IMG/VR virus record: IMGVR_UViG_3300025669_000181
Span: 1-24,899 of that record
Length of the DNA stretch: 24,899 nt
Source of the DNA: a virus
Reading direction: 5' to 3' (one strand)
Shown: positions 7,430 through 16,029 of the stretch, piece after piece
Position numbering within the stretch: position 1 is the first letter of the stretch
Layout of the letters: every line of letters begins with the position of its first letter
Program-made: the position numbers and the translations under genes
Notes under the pieces: generated by a model
Seen by the model: only the letters and a program-made list of their open reading frames with translations
The model's database searches: none
Told to the model about the DNA's origin: nothing

Positions 7430-7932
7430 CAGTAGCGAATAAAAGAATATTTCCAGACGTGTTTGGCGACATTGTTGCAAATGTACGCGCTGATTACGAT
7501 GTTGAGAATCTTACTCCTTATTATCTTTTCGGTCAATCATTGGCAATTAAGAATGAGATAATCGAAAAGAAATTAATTGCTCGTTATCCTTTGATAATTT
7601 TAGGGATAGATGGTGATTATGTGGAGACGGATATTAACAGCCGTCAATACGAAGTATTTTTCAATTGTTGGATAGTTGATGAAACTAAAAAGGAATGGTA
7701 CACATCGGACAGGTTCGAACAGGTTTATACTACTGTATTATTCCCGATTTATGAACTGTTAAAAGAAAAGATTCAATTTTCTGAATATGTAGATAGTTTT
7801 GGTATCCAAGGATTTCAACCACAAGTAAGGCTGTTTCCCTATTGGGGGAGTTCAAACGAGCAGGTTTTAGTAGATCCTTTGGATGCTATTGAAATAAAGA
7901 TAAATAATTTATTAATTAAAAATAATTGTTAG
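7426..7932 (+). CDS. Probable tail terminator / tail completion protein
   Basis: This 168-aa alpha/beta protein is the likely hexameric cap that stops tail tube growth and joins tail to head. The segment ARYPLIILGIDGD, followed by QYEVFFNCWIVDETKKEWY, is an alternating strand-turn-strand pattern. After it comes a helix (RFEQVYTTVLFPIYELLKE) ending in the 'L.Pi...l...i..s..F' pattern often seen in terminator candidates of Bacteroidota siphophages. Length fits (130-180 aa). Its place between the connector and the tail tube candidate is typical. It starts with an ATGA overlap and ends one base before the next ATG. Confidence 0.6.
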   Translation: MTVANKRIFPDVFGDIVANVRADYDVENLTPYYLFGQSLAIKNEIIEKKLIARYPLIILGIDGDYVETDINSRQYEVFFNCWIVDETKKEWYTSDRFEQVYTTVLFPIYELLKEKIQFSEYVDSFGIQGFQPQVRLFPYWGSSNEQVLVDPLDAIEIKINNLLIKNNC

Positions 7933-8847
7933 ATGAGTTGTGAAATACAATATTTTGGAGGAGCGGGGGCATGTAAAGAATTGCCAGAATCCATAATCGG
8001 CTTAATGTTCCTTAAAAAGGGACATGCAGATTTGACTAAAGTAAACGCAAAATTAAACTCCGATTTAACGGGGTTAAAATTAATGATAGCACCCGCGACA
8101 ATCGCCGCAATTGAAGGGTTTATTATTGATGCTACAACCGGGGCGACACCTGGAGGGGGAGAAAACGAATATACTACTTCTGATGTAGGTTATGATTTTT
8201 TAACTAATCGTTCTGCCATTGTTTTAGAGGTATCGGCGAACATGAGTTGGGCTGATTATCGAAACTATTTTGCATGGGAAGGCGTATCCATGGAAGTTGG
8301 ACTGTTTGATAAAAATGGCGATTTGTGGAATACTAACAAAAGCGCGGTTAATTTTACAGGTTTCAGGGGGAAATTCTATTTGAATAAGCAATTGCCACCA
8401 TTGGGTGCTGATAAAATCAAAGCTTTTAATTTCCACGTTGTTTTTGAAGATATGAATGAGTGGGGCGAAAATATGGAAAAATTAACAACTTCTTATGGGG
8501 TTGCCGAAGCTTTGGGAGACATCAACCCTGTAGGAATTGATATTTCTGTTAAAACGTTAATGGCTAGTAACGGAGATGTTGTTATGCAGGCATATTTGCG
8601 AAACACGACAATCCCTTACGCGGGACTTACAACAGCCAATGAGTGGGATGTATTAAGTTCTGAACTGGATGTCGGTGTCGTGTTGACGGTAGTCGATTTT
8701 GCTAGTGCCGCGCTTGGGCAATACACTATTAACCTTGTTTTTGGGGAGACTACACCAACGGGCGATAACGTTGTACAGGCTTCGAAAGTAGCCACTACGA
8801 TGACCTATTTAAGCCAGGCTTTAACAATACAAGAATATGTCGCATAA
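7933..8847 (+). CDS. Probable major tail tube protein
   Basis: The 304-aa product is the best candidate for the hexameric ring subunit that stacks to form the tail tube. It begins with MSCEIQYFGGAGACKELPE, then alternates short strands and loops over its whole length, with few long helices except KHIKAF-like segments in the middle. It is the only gene between the terminator and the tape measure long enough for a tube protein, and no sheath-like gene (normally 400-600 aa) is present, which indicates a non-contractile tail. The C-terminal 100 residues (from about ISVKTLMASNGD) could be an added beta-sandwich of the kind fused to many tube proteins. Identification is by position, size and predicted beta content. 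Confidence 0.6.
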   Translation: MSCEIQYFGGAGACKELPESIIGLMFLKKGHADLTKVNAKLNSDLTGLKLMIAPATIAAIEGFIIDATTGATPGGGENEYTTSDVGYDFLTNRSAIVLEVSANMSWADYRNYFAWEGVSMEVGLFDKNGDLWNTNKSAVNFTGFRGKFYLNKQLPPLGADKIKAFNFHVVFEDMNEWGENMEKLTTSYGVAEALGDINPVGIDISVKTLMASNGDVVMQAYLRNTTIPYAGLTTANEWDVLSSELDVGVVLTVVDFASAALGQYTINLVFGETTPTGDNVVQASKVATTMTYLSQALTIQEYVA

Positions 8848-9040
8848 TATTAAAGGTATATCAATACCGGACGAAGTGGGAAAGATGCCATTTAGTACTT
8901 TTAAAAAATATTATATAAAGGTATTGGCGCGCTTCCTTGATGAACCGGCAGAAGATGTTTATAAAATGTTGGGTGGGGAATTACCATCGGTTGACAAACC
9001 AAAGGAAAAGAAATCAAAGGGTAAAAAATCACCTGAGTAA
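8837..9040 (+). CDS. Small tail-region protein (67 aa), unknown
   Basis: The ATG at 8837 overlaps the last 11 bases of the tail tube gene. The product has a folded-looking first 50 residues (FSTFKKYYIKVLARFLDEPAE, two short helices) and a disordered Lys/Ser/Glu-rich tail (KPKEKKSKGKKSPE). Small proteins between tube and tape measure are often tail assembly chaperones, but I see no programmed frameshift joining it to the next gene: two TAA codons lie in the same frame (9038 and 9044). A terminator-like hairpin follows five bases after its stop. Function is unassigned. Confidence 0.6.
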   Translation: MSHNIKGISIPDEVGKMPFSTFKKYYIKVLARFLDEPAEDVYKMLGGELPSVDKPKEKKSKGKKSPE

Positions 9041-9044
9041 AATT

Positions 9045-9073
9045 AAAGGGAGGTGAATATAGCCTCCTTTTTT
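9045..9073 (+). terminator. Intrinsic-terminator-like hairpin inside the tail operon
   Basis: AAAGGGAGG (9045-9053) pairs with CCTCCTTTT (9063-9071) as a 9-bp stem with one G-U pair and a 9-nt loop, and six T residues (9068-9073) follow. This has the standard form of a Rho-independent terminator, with an A-rich 5' side. It lies between the 67-aa gene and the next coding start, and no promoter is visible directly after it, so it is more likely an attenuator letting some transcripts through than the end of the operon. Confidence 0.7.
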
Positions 9074-9085
9074 AAAACTAAAAAT

Positions 9086-9448
9086 ATGGATAAAATTACT
9101 GCAAGGATTGAAAAGGATTTAGTTTCGAAACGTTTTGAATATTTAATGAGATTGCCTCCTGGTATTAGGTTACAATTGAAACGTATCGAAGATATTGTTT
9201 TTGAATTGTGGAAATTGGATAGTGTATTTACCGGGCAAATCAGGATAGATTGTTTGAATTCCTGTTTAAAAAGCCGGTTAACACTTGGACAATTGGAAGA
9301 TATTTTAAAAAGTGAGGGGAAAGATTTGGTTAAATATGAATTTCCACGGGCATTAAAAAGGATTGTAAGGAGCGCAAACAGGGTTAAGCGTGGAAAAGTG
9401 AACAGTTTCGAAACATTAAAACAGTTGTTAAGTGGGAAGGTTGCATGA
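9086..9448 (+). CDS. Helical tail-region protein of unknown function (120 aa)
   Basis: I chose ATG 9086. A GTG at 9053 in the same frame would add 11 residues, but it lies inside the terminator-like hairpin and abuts the GGGAGG with no spacing. The product is almost all alpha-helical and basic (LPPGIRLQLKRIEDIVFELW near residue 24; ALKRIVRSANRVKRGK near residue 88). I do not recognise a family. Its position between the tube gene and the tape measure, together with the next two genes, suggests a role in tail assembly. Its end overlaps the next gene by up to 17 bases. Confidence 0.6.
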   Translation: MDKITARIEKDLVSKRFEYLMRLPPGIRLQLKRIEDIVFELWKLDSVFTGQIRIDCLNSCLKSRLTLGQLEDILKSEGKDLVKYEFPRALKRIVRSANRVKRGKVNSFETLKQLLSGKVA

Positions 9449-9869
9449 TATACGGGTAAAATCGAATCAGTTTGTGGCAAATATGAACGTTCATATTGCA
9501 ATGTCCATTGAATCGGTGGAAAGGGAATTAGTTGATTTAAATAAACGTCAAATGTTAGGTTCGGCAGATTCTGAAAACAAACCGTTAATACATGCAAAAA
9601 CCGGAAGCGAATATTTAAGTAAAGCCTATGCAAAACGAACAAGGAAAAGCAAACCCAACTTATTTGTAGATGGTACTTTTCAAGGTGAAATGTTTATTGA
9701 AGTGAATGAGAATAACAATACATTTTTTATTGATAGCTTTTGGAGCAAAACAAAGCATTTGGTAACAAATTACGGGAAAAAATTATTTGGAATATTCAAT
9801 AAGTCAAGAGCGAAGCAATTGACAGGATTAGCATTTAAACGTAAATATGAATCATTAGTATTGAGATGA
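9432..9869 (+). CDS. Minor tail / gp10-like neck protein candidate (145 aa)
   Basis: The frame can start at GTG 9432, TTG 9441, GTG 9474 or ATG 9483; GTG 9432 gives the full 145 aa and a short overlap with the upstream gene, while ATG 9483 gives 128 aa. The sequence has an N-terminal amphipathic helix (MSIESVERELVDLNKRQM), a linker with YLSKAYAKRTRKSKPNLF, then VDGTFQGEMFIEV, with strands either side of a turn, and TNYGKKLFGIFN near the end. The order helix, 'P.l..tG.f...', beta hairpin, 'kyG..ifgl' is a pattern I associate with small gp10-like/minor tail proteins in Bacteroidota phages. The true start and exact role are uncertain. Confidence 0.55.
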   Translation: MGRLHDIRVKSNQFVANMNVHIAMSIESVERELVDLNKRQMLGSADSENKPLIHAKTGSEYLSKAYAKRTRKSKPNLFVDGTFQGEMFIEVNENNNTFFIDSFWSKTKHLVTNYGKKLFGIFNKSRAKQLTGLAFKRKYESLVLR

Positions 9870-10522
9870 ATTGGATAAAACCATATTGGAAGATTAATAT
9901 CCATGATTATAATATCATGGAAAAGACAGGTTTTATAAGTCAGTATAAAGAGTGGTATAATCCTTTTCCAGTGAAATATTTCACCAAAGGAATCGCCAAA
10001 GAATTAAAAATATTAGCAGGAAAGTTAAACGCGACTTTCGGAGGTAAGGAAGAAATGAAAAAAGAAGCTTTGCGCTGGCAGTTGCAAAGCCATAACCTTA
10101 TAAATGGAATCCGCAATGCGTTTTTAGGGATAACGACAATTTTAGATTATGGGACTCGATTAACAGTATTGACAGAAAACCAAACACGAAGGATAAAAAG
10201 GAAACTAAAATTTAAACCCGGTAACCTGGGGATTTACATTGAAAAAATAAAAGAATTAACACAAATTGAAATTGAATGTTTAGATGATCTTGGAAAAGTC
10301 AATGAGTTTTTACAGTACAAAGTTGACAAATACAATGAAATGATGCGTAAACAACAAAAGGAAACGTCTGAGAATGTTTATTTAATGAGTGTTGTTATTC
10401 CCATTTTAGAGTATTTAAACCAGACTGTAAATGTAAAATTAACCGTTTTAGAATTCATTGATTTTCGCAATAATGCGATGGAAAAAAGCACAAAAGAAAA
10501 AGCTGTAAATGGCAGAAATTAA
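9866..10522 (+). CDS. Helical protein upstream of tape measure, tail assembly chaperone candidate (218 aa)
   Basis: The gene starts in an ATGA overlap. The 218-aa product is mainly alpha-helical, with several basic stretches (ENQTRRIKRKLKFKPGN) and a hydrophobic C-terminal helix pair (VYLMSVVIPILEYLNQTVNV, then LTVLEFIDFRNNAMEKS). The last gene before a tape measure usually encodes the chaperone that coats the tape measure before tube assembly; 'tv.eF......ek' at the C-terminus fits that loosely. I looked for a slippery heptamer and downstream extension and found none convincing. Its last 14 bases overlap the start of the HNH remnant. Confidence 0.5.
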   Translation: MNWIKPYWKINIHDYNIMEKTGFISQYKEWYNPFPVKYFTKGIAKELKILAGKLNATFGGKEEMKKEALRWQLQSHNLINGIRNAFLGITTILDYGTRLTVLTENQTRRIKRKLKFKPGNLGIYIEKIKELTQIEIECLDDLGKVNEFLQYKVDKYNEMMRKQQKETSENVYLMSVVIPILEYLNQTVNVKLTVLEFIDFRNNAMEKSTKEKAVNGRN

Positions 10523-10655
10523 TCAAATTTGGATATATCTGTATAAAAAAATCATGAGAAAGATTAATAATGAGGGTAATTATGAACCTAACAATTTGCG
10601 ATGGGCAACAAGAATACAACAATCAAATAATTCAAGAAGATGGCGAGTGAAGTAA
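10509..10655 (+). pseudogene. Remnant of an HNH homing endonuclease (C-terminal end only)
   Basis: A 48-codon frame from ATG 10509 to TAA 10655 encodes INNEGNYEPNNLRWATRIQQ and then SNNSRRWR. This closely matches the C-terminal block of the phage HNH family that reads 'LDRIDNDGNYEPsNCRWAT..EQ.NNrR'. The N-terminal two-thirds of that family (the 'GRGI.vc..W..sF..F..DMG.rP' region) is absent: upstream sequence is the intact 218-aa gene. The frame's first codons (MAEINQIW) instead resemble the start of the tape measure (MASEVNQIF). So this is a decayed insertion, not a working nuclease. It overlaps the tape measure start at 10640 by 16 bases. Confidence 0.75.
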
Positions 10656-13600
10656 ATCAAATATTTAACGCAAATGAACCAAAGTCAATAGTTGCAGTTG
10701 ACAAAGTTTTAGTTCAGGTTGACGATACCGTATTAAAATTAAATACTGATATTGATACGCTTTCTAAATCTTTGGCAAATAATAATATCACTTTTGCACA
10801 ATTGGCAGAAGCACATAAGAAAGTCGAAGGTACGAGCAAAGTATTAACAGATGCGGAAAAAAAATTAATTGCATCGGAAAAAGCAATTGCGGAAGCGTTA
10901 AAATTAAAAATAGCAGAGGAGAAAAAAGCTACTGCCGCCACTTTAAAAGCGAGTGAAGCCGCTAAAAAATTAACAGTAAGTTATCAAAAACAAATAGTTG
11001 AAAGAGCGAAAATAATTCAGAATTCAAAATTACTGGCGAAAGCACAGGCAGCGGAAAAAGGGAGCACTGCTCAACTCTCTGTTGTGGTAGTAATCCTCGA
11101 AAAAAGATTAAGTGGATTAAATCAAAAGACAGCGGAAGGGGCAAAAAAGGCAGCTTTATTAACTTCCGCGATCGATAAAACAAATAAAAAAATAACCGCT
11201 CAATCGAGCGCGATGAATAAACAGAGAAGGAATATTGGTAATTACGGGAGCGCATTCAGTGGGCTGGGTTCAAAAGTCAAGGGTTTGGCTACACAATTTG
11301 CCGGGGCTTTAGGATTAACAAGTGTGATATTCCTTTTTGTCAATGTTTTAAAAGGCGCATTCAATACTATTCGTGAATTCACTAAACAAAGTGCTGTATT
11401 AGCCGGTGTTTTAGGAGTTACTCGAAAAGAAACAAAACAATTAACAGACCAGTCAATAAGTTTAGGGGCTACTTATCCGGTAACTGCCAGCGAGGTAAAC
11501 AAATTACAGGTTTCTTATGCCCGTTTAGGTTTTACAATGGCTGAAATTAGTGACCTTACAGAAGCTACTATAGTTGGGTCAATTGCATTAAATGCGGGTC
11601 TTGATGAAACTGCCACATTAGTGGGGGCGGTTGTAAAAGCTTATAGTAGTCTAGGGACTTCGGATGCTGGGGAAATTATAGATACGTTAACACTTGCAAC
11701 ACAAAAAAGTTCGTTAAGTTTTGGAAGTTTAGAAAATGCTCTTCCAAAAGTGGCGGGGGCGGCTGATGCACTTGGGTTTTCATTAGCCAAAACCTCTGCA
11801 CATTTGGGTACTGCTATTGATGCAACTTTGGACGGATCAACAGCTGGGACATCGTTAAGAAAAATTTACATATCCCTTGCAAATAAGGGAATAACATTAG
11901 ATGATGCTTTAAATAAAATTAAAGGTTCGACAAATAAACTAAAAACATCATTCGATTTATTTGGTGCAAGGGCGGCAATAGTAGGTTTGGCTTTAGCGAA
12001 CAATTCGGATAAAACAAAAAATTTAGAAATTGAATTAGGTAAAGCCGGAGGTACTGCTGAACGTGTGGCAAAAATTCAAATGGCAACTTTAGACGGGTCA
12101 ATGAAAGGAACTGGGAGCGCGTGGGAAAAATTAATATTGCAATTTAGAAGTAGCGAAGGTTTTTTAAGTTCATTTTTTGATGGATTGACAGTGTTGTTTA
12201 ATTTTATGAGTGGTAGTTTAACAACATCTACTGAAAAGTTTAATGAACAATTAATAGCAGTACAAGGATTACAATCGGGTTTAGTTCCATTGGTAGATGA
12301 ATATGAAACTTTAACGGGGAAAACGGAATTGTCCGTAGAAGAACAAGATAGATTAAAAATTGTAATCGGAGAAATTGCGGATATTACACCCGGTGCAATT
12401 ACCGAAATTAATGAATATGGAGATGTAATAAGTATTTCAGCTGATAAGGCAATACAATTCGTTGAAGCGCAAAAGGAAATGTTAAAACTGAAGAATGTTG
12501 ATGCAATAAAGGATCAAGAAAAAGCATTAAAAAAATTGGATGTTGCAGTAACTGGATTAAACATAAAATTATCTAGGGGTGTTATGGATGATTTTGGTCA
12601 ATGGCAGAAATTAAATCCGAAAGAAATTGCAGCCGTTAATTTAGATTTACAAAATTTAGGAAAAGAAAGACAGCGTTTAGACAATTTACTTTTAGGACTT
12701 AAAGGTGATTTTATGCCAACGGTTGATGATACTAGGGTAGAAAATTTATCAAAGGCAATAACTACGGCTTCAAGGGATGAGATAGATACTATATTAAAAA
12801 AAAATAAAATTTTAATTGATAGCAATGAACGCTATACGGCAATAATAGAAAAAAATGTTGCTGATAGATTGGTTGCAATTTTGAACGCAGAAAACCTTGC
12901 AGGGTTGGCACAGTTAACGAGTGAACAGGAAAAAACTGATAAACGGTTAAAAATACAACAAGATTATGTTGATAAATTAGAAATACTTTATACAGATTTA
13001 GACAATAAGCTTTTAGTTTCAAGCAGTGATTTCTTTGATAAACTTGCGAAAAATTTTGAAGATAAATTCGATAAATTAATAGAAAGGACAAAAGGGATCT
13101 TCGAAGAAACAAGGGATATTCTAAGTAATTTGGATTTTGAGGATGAAGAGGAAGCTGATACTAGTGTAATCTTAGAACGTATAGAGGAAGAAAGACTGGT
13201 GCGGATAAAATCGGAGGATGATGTTAAAGAAGCAAAAAAACAAGCCGCTGCCGCTGCTGTAGAAATTATTAATTTAGGGTTTAATTTTAGAAGAAATAAA
13301 TTAAATCAAGAATTACAAGCTGCCGAAGGTAATGCAGAGAAGGAAAAAGAAATAAGAACAAAATTAGCAAAACAAGAAAAAACACAAGCATTATTTAACA
13401 TAGCAATAAGCACCACACAGGGGATACTGAAAGCAATAGAGATGTTTGGACCCCCACCATCACCAGCGGGAATATTTGGGATCGCAGCGGCGGCTGGGTT
13501 GGGTGCAGCACAGGCGGGCGTAGTAATTGCAACAAAAATTCCTGAATTCGCAGAAGGCGCAGCTAACACTCCAGACAAATATATAGCGGGTGAAAGAGGT

Positions 13601-13912
13601 CGCGAATTAATGGAATTGAATTCTGGTAAATTATTGATGGTAGATGAACCTACATATTTCGAAGGGAACGAATTCAAGGGAGCGACAATCCACAAAAATA
13701 AAGATACTGAAAGGATTATTTCACAAACAAAATACGAAGGGTTCAAAGGAAATTCAATGACAGACACGCGAATCGTGAATGAATTACAACAAACAAGAAA
13801 AGCAATTGAAAATATGCCGCAAACGATAATCTCTGACACGGGAAATCTAATTGCAAAAAGAACACGTTTAAAAAAGGAAAATTATTATTATAACAAATAC
13901 GGTATAAATTGA
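10640..13912 (+). CDS. Tail tape measure protein
   Basis: At 1090 aa this is the ruler that sets tail length and is ejected ahead of DNA. Residues 20-200 are Ala/Lys/Glu-rich coiled coil. A hydrophobic segment (FAGALGLTSVIFLFVNVLK, about 217-236) may span the host membrane. The next 250 residues contain the PhageMin_Tail/TIGR01760-type core: SISLGATYPVTASEV, then LPKVAGAADALGFSL, with GTSLRKIYISLAN and FDLFGARAAIVGLALA after it. A second hydrophobic Gly/Ala stretch lies near 940-965, followed by a GERGRELMEL block typical of tape measure C-termini. Length suggests a tail of roughly 150 nm using the usual ~0.15 nm per residue (an estimate). The ATG at 10640 has AAGAAG just before it. The stop overlaps the next start as TTGA. 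Confidence 0.92.
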   Translation: MASEVNQIFNANEPKSIVAVDKVLVQVDDTVLKLNTDIDTLSKSLANNNITFAQLAEAHKKVEGTSKVLTDAEKKLIASEKAIAEALKLKIAEEKKATAATLKASEAAKKLTVSYQKQIVERAKIIQNSKLLAKAQAAEKGSTAQLSVVVVILEKRLSGLNQKTAEGAKKAALLTSAIDKTNKKITAQSSAMNKQRRNIGNYGSAFSGLGSKVKGLATQFAGALGLTSVIFLFVNVLKGAFNTIREFTKQSAVLAGVLGVTRKETKQLTDQSISLGATYPVTASEVNKLQVSYARLGFTMAEISDLTEATIVGSIALNAGLDETATLVGAVVKAYSSLGTSDAGEIIDTLTLATQKSSLSFGSLENALPKVAGAADALGFSLAKTSAHLGTAIDATLDGSTAGTSLRKIYISLANKGITLDDALNKIKGSTNKLKTSFDLFGARAAIVGLALANNSDKTKNLEIELGKAGGTAERVAKIQMATLDGSMKGTGSAWEKLILQFRSSEGFLSSFFDGLTVLFNFMSGSLTTSTEKFNEQLIAVQGLQSGLVPLVDEYETLTGKTELSVEEQDRLKIVIGEIADITPGAITEINEYGDVISISADKAIQFVEAQKEMLKLKNVDAIKDQEKALKKLDVAVTGLNIKLSRGVMDDFGQWQKLNPKEIAAVNLDLQNLGKERQRLDNLLLGLKGDFMPTVDDTRVENLSKAITTASRDEIDTILKKNKILIDSNERYTAIIEKNVADRLVAILNAENLAGLAQLTSEQEKTDKRLKIQQDYVDKLEILYTDLDNKLLVSSSDFFDKLAKNFEDKFDKLIERTKGIFEETRDILSNLDFEDEEEADTSVILERIEEERLVRIKSEDDVKEAKKQAAAAAVEIINLGFNFRRNKLNQELQAAEGNAEKEKEIRTKLAKQEKTQALFNIAISTTQGILKAIEMFGPPPSPAGIFGIAAAAGLGAAQAGVVIATKIPEFAEGAANTPDKYIAGERGRELMELNSGKLLMVDEPTYFEGNEFKGATIHKNKDTERIISQTKYEGFKGNSMTDTRIVNELQQTRKAIENMPQTIISDTGNLIAKRTRLKKENYYYNKYGIN

Positions 13913-16029
13913 CAGCACAAAGTACTATTGCAGCAGCCGGAAACAGTTTAACGCCAAAGCGTTTTAAATTTGTATTGCAAACCGTTGATACCATCAAAGA
14001 ATTGAAGTACGCTCCGAAAGGTTGGGATAAAATGGAATACACTTTAAAACGCGACAAAGAATGGAAGGGCGTTTTAATATCTATTTCAACAAAAGAATTA
14101 ACTTTTGTAAAAGACGGCAAAGCGTTGATAGTCTCCGCTTATGAGGCGCATGACATTGATTATGAGATAAAAGTCCACATATATTTGCAGGTTAACGGCA
14201 CGTTTCAATATGAAGGTTATTTTTCCGGAAAAACTGATTTAGCTTCTTATAATGTAGATTCAACTGGTGTGACGGTAAAGATAACGAAAACAGGCTTTCA
14301 GGAGACTGTTTTGAACCGTTCATCGATTGAGGTGGATATGATGAACACAAAATATATCGGCGGTGGTGAAAATTCTATGCCAGTGCTGGCAACCGTTCCA
14401 AATTTTGTGACAGTCCCGAAATATTCAGCAAATAAAAATGCAGATTGGCGGTTTTACGGGCAAATTATAGGGGTTTCGAATTATTCCCATTATCTCCCAA
14501 TGACTAATTTTTTTAAGGAATATGATGCTGTAGAAATAAACGATCAGACATTTGCCGGGGCTACCTCTTTTTTTATCCCTACAGATGCTTTTACCGGGAC
14601 TTTAAAAGGCGACTTAAAAATAATAGTTACAGGCACGGGCGCAATCAATGTTGAAATTTGGTTGTATGAACATATCGCAATTAAAAAAACCTATTTAACT
14701 TCTGGCACTGATTCAATAGAACACACTTTTACAGTTGATGAAAATATTGGTTTAGGAGCGGGTCAGGAATTGTATTTTAAGGCATATATTACCGGCAATA
14801 ATTTAACAGTTACTTATTCAGCTTCGAGCGTTTCAATATCTCAGCCATTAGGAACTACATTAGCGGCTATTAATCCATCGATGTTTTACGCTTTTGAAGC
14901 ATTTGCCAGAACAATACAACTTTACACCGGGCAACAGGATACTTTGGAAAGCGATTTATTAGGGCGCACCGATTCCGTCCCCGTGAGTTATGCCAGCGAT
15001 GGAGATGCAAGTTTAGCGGTATTGACCAACGGTAAATTGTTACGAGAGTTTAGTGCTACATTGAATGGGTTGAATTTTTCTTTAGATAATTTATTCGAAG
15101 CTTTTAACGCAATCAGTCCAATAGGTTTGGGGTTTGAAACTATTGGCGGAGTGGAAAAAGTACGGATTGAAGACGAAAAATATTTCTTTGATATTACTGA
15201 AAATCCCGATTTTGCCACTGATGGGAAATATTGGCAAACAAATCAGGTTTTGGATTTATCGGAACATGTAACAAACGAGATTTTAAGTAAGGAAGTCCTG
15301 CCAGAATTATATGCAAATGAAATTGAAATAGGTTATGAAAAGTTTATCGATGAAAATATCCAGGGGTTGAAAGAATTTAATACAAAATCAAGTTATGCGA
15401 TCCCAGTGAACGCGGTAAAAAATAAACTTAGTTTAGTTTCACCATATCAAACGGGTACTCAATCAACTAATAAGTTACGCGCAAAACCATTTTCAACCAA
15501 TCCCACGGAGGATGTTGGCGGTGACAATGATATTTTTATGTACGCTGTAAAACGGGGGGGAGCTTATGATTTTACCGTTAAAACAGATGAAGATTTTGAG
15601 AGCGTAACCGGCGGGGTTGACCCTTCGCAGTGTTATAACCTTAACTGGACACCGGCGCAAAATTTACGAAACCATTCCACTGCAATCAGGGGAATGCAAA
15701 TACAGGAAAGTAAGGAATTGCAATGGTTGAAATCAAGTAAAAATACTTCTTTAATAACAAAAAAGGCGGGTGAAGACCAAATTGTAGAGAATGCTGATAT
15801 ATTAGTAAATGATTTAACTGTTGGCTATTGGAAGCCAGAAGCTTACAATTTTTCTGTCCCTGTTACCGCTGCATCATTAACCGCGTTAAAAGCCAATCCG
15901 TACGGGGTTATAAAATTAGGTACCGATATGTACGGATGGATTGACGAAATCCAAACGAGTGACAAAACGGGGCTGGGAATTTTTAAATTATTGAAAGTAG
16001 ATACTAACAATGTAAAAATCAATACATGA
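13909..16029 (+). CDS. Distal tail / baseplate protein (706 aa), TTG start
   Basis: The frame opens with TTG at 13909, overlapping the tape measure stop as TTGA; the first in-frame ATG comes only at residue 42, inside the conserved N-terminal domain, so TTG is the likely start. Residues 15-140 (FVLQTVDTIKELKYAPKGWD, then YTLKRDKEWKGVLISISTKELTF) match the N-terminal domain of a large tail protein common after the tape measure in Bacteroidota phages: 'P.gw......~kRd....Gv......l.F'. The rest is beta-rich (LGTTLAAINPSMFYAFEAFA near the middle), ending in TVGYWKPEAYNFSVP and GVIKLGTDMYGWIDEIQ. Position is that of the distal tail/hub proteins that connect tube to fibres. Exact role is inferred. 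Confidence 0.65.
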   Translation: MTAQSTIAAAGNSLTPKRFKFVLQTVDTIKELKYAPKGWDKMEYTLKRDKEWKGVLISISTKELTFVKDGKALIVSAYEAHDIDYEIKVHIYLQVNGTFQYEGYFSGKTDLASYNVDSTGVTVKITKTGFQETVLNRSSIEVDMMNTKYIGGGENSMPVLATVPNFVTVPKYSANKNADWRFYGQIIGVSNYSHYLPMTNFFKEYDAVEINDQTFAGATSFFIPTDAFTGTLKGDLKIIVTGTGAINVEIWLYEHIAIKKTYLTSGTDSIEHTFTVDENIGLGAGQELYFKAYITGNNLTVTYSASSVSISQPLGTTLAAINPSMFYAFEAFARTIQLYTGQQDTLESDLLGRTDSVPVSYASDGDASLAVLTNGKLLREFSATLNGLNFSLDNLFEAFNAISPIGLGFETIGGVEKVRIEDEKYFFDITENPDFATDGKYWQTNQVLDLSEHVTNEILSKEVLPELYANEIEIGYEKFIDENIQGLKEFNTKSSYAIPVNAVKNKLSLVSPYQTGTQSTNKLRAKPFSTNPTEDVGGDNDIFMYAVKRGGAYDFTVKTDEDFESVTGGVDPSQCYNLNWTPAQNLRNHSTAIRGMQIQESKELQWLKSSKNTSLITKKAGEDQIVENADILVNDLTVGYWKPEAYNFSVPVTAASLTALKANPYGVIKLGTDMYGWIDEIQTSDKTGLGIFKLLKVDTNNVKINT

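Noticed and set aside
8990-9060. Programmed frameshift joining the 67-aa gene to the next, as in gpG/gpGT tail chaperones
   Set aside because: The two frames are in the same phase but separated by two TAA codons, and the -1 frame from the A-rich stretch near 9021-9029 ends at a TGA at 9052-9054. No slippery heptamer in the right phase was found.
9053-9085. GTG start at 9053 for the 120-aa protein
   Set aside because: The codon is inside a terminator-like stem and directly abuts the purine-rich sequence; ATG 9086 is outside the hairpin.
9043-9642. Long minus-strand open frame (199 codons)
   Set aside because: It lies opposite two plausible plus-strand genes in an all-plus operon, has no start context, and its product shows no recognisable pattern. 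Similar antisense frames at 13306-13839 and 22907-23572 are explained the same way, as by-products of biased codon use and repeats.
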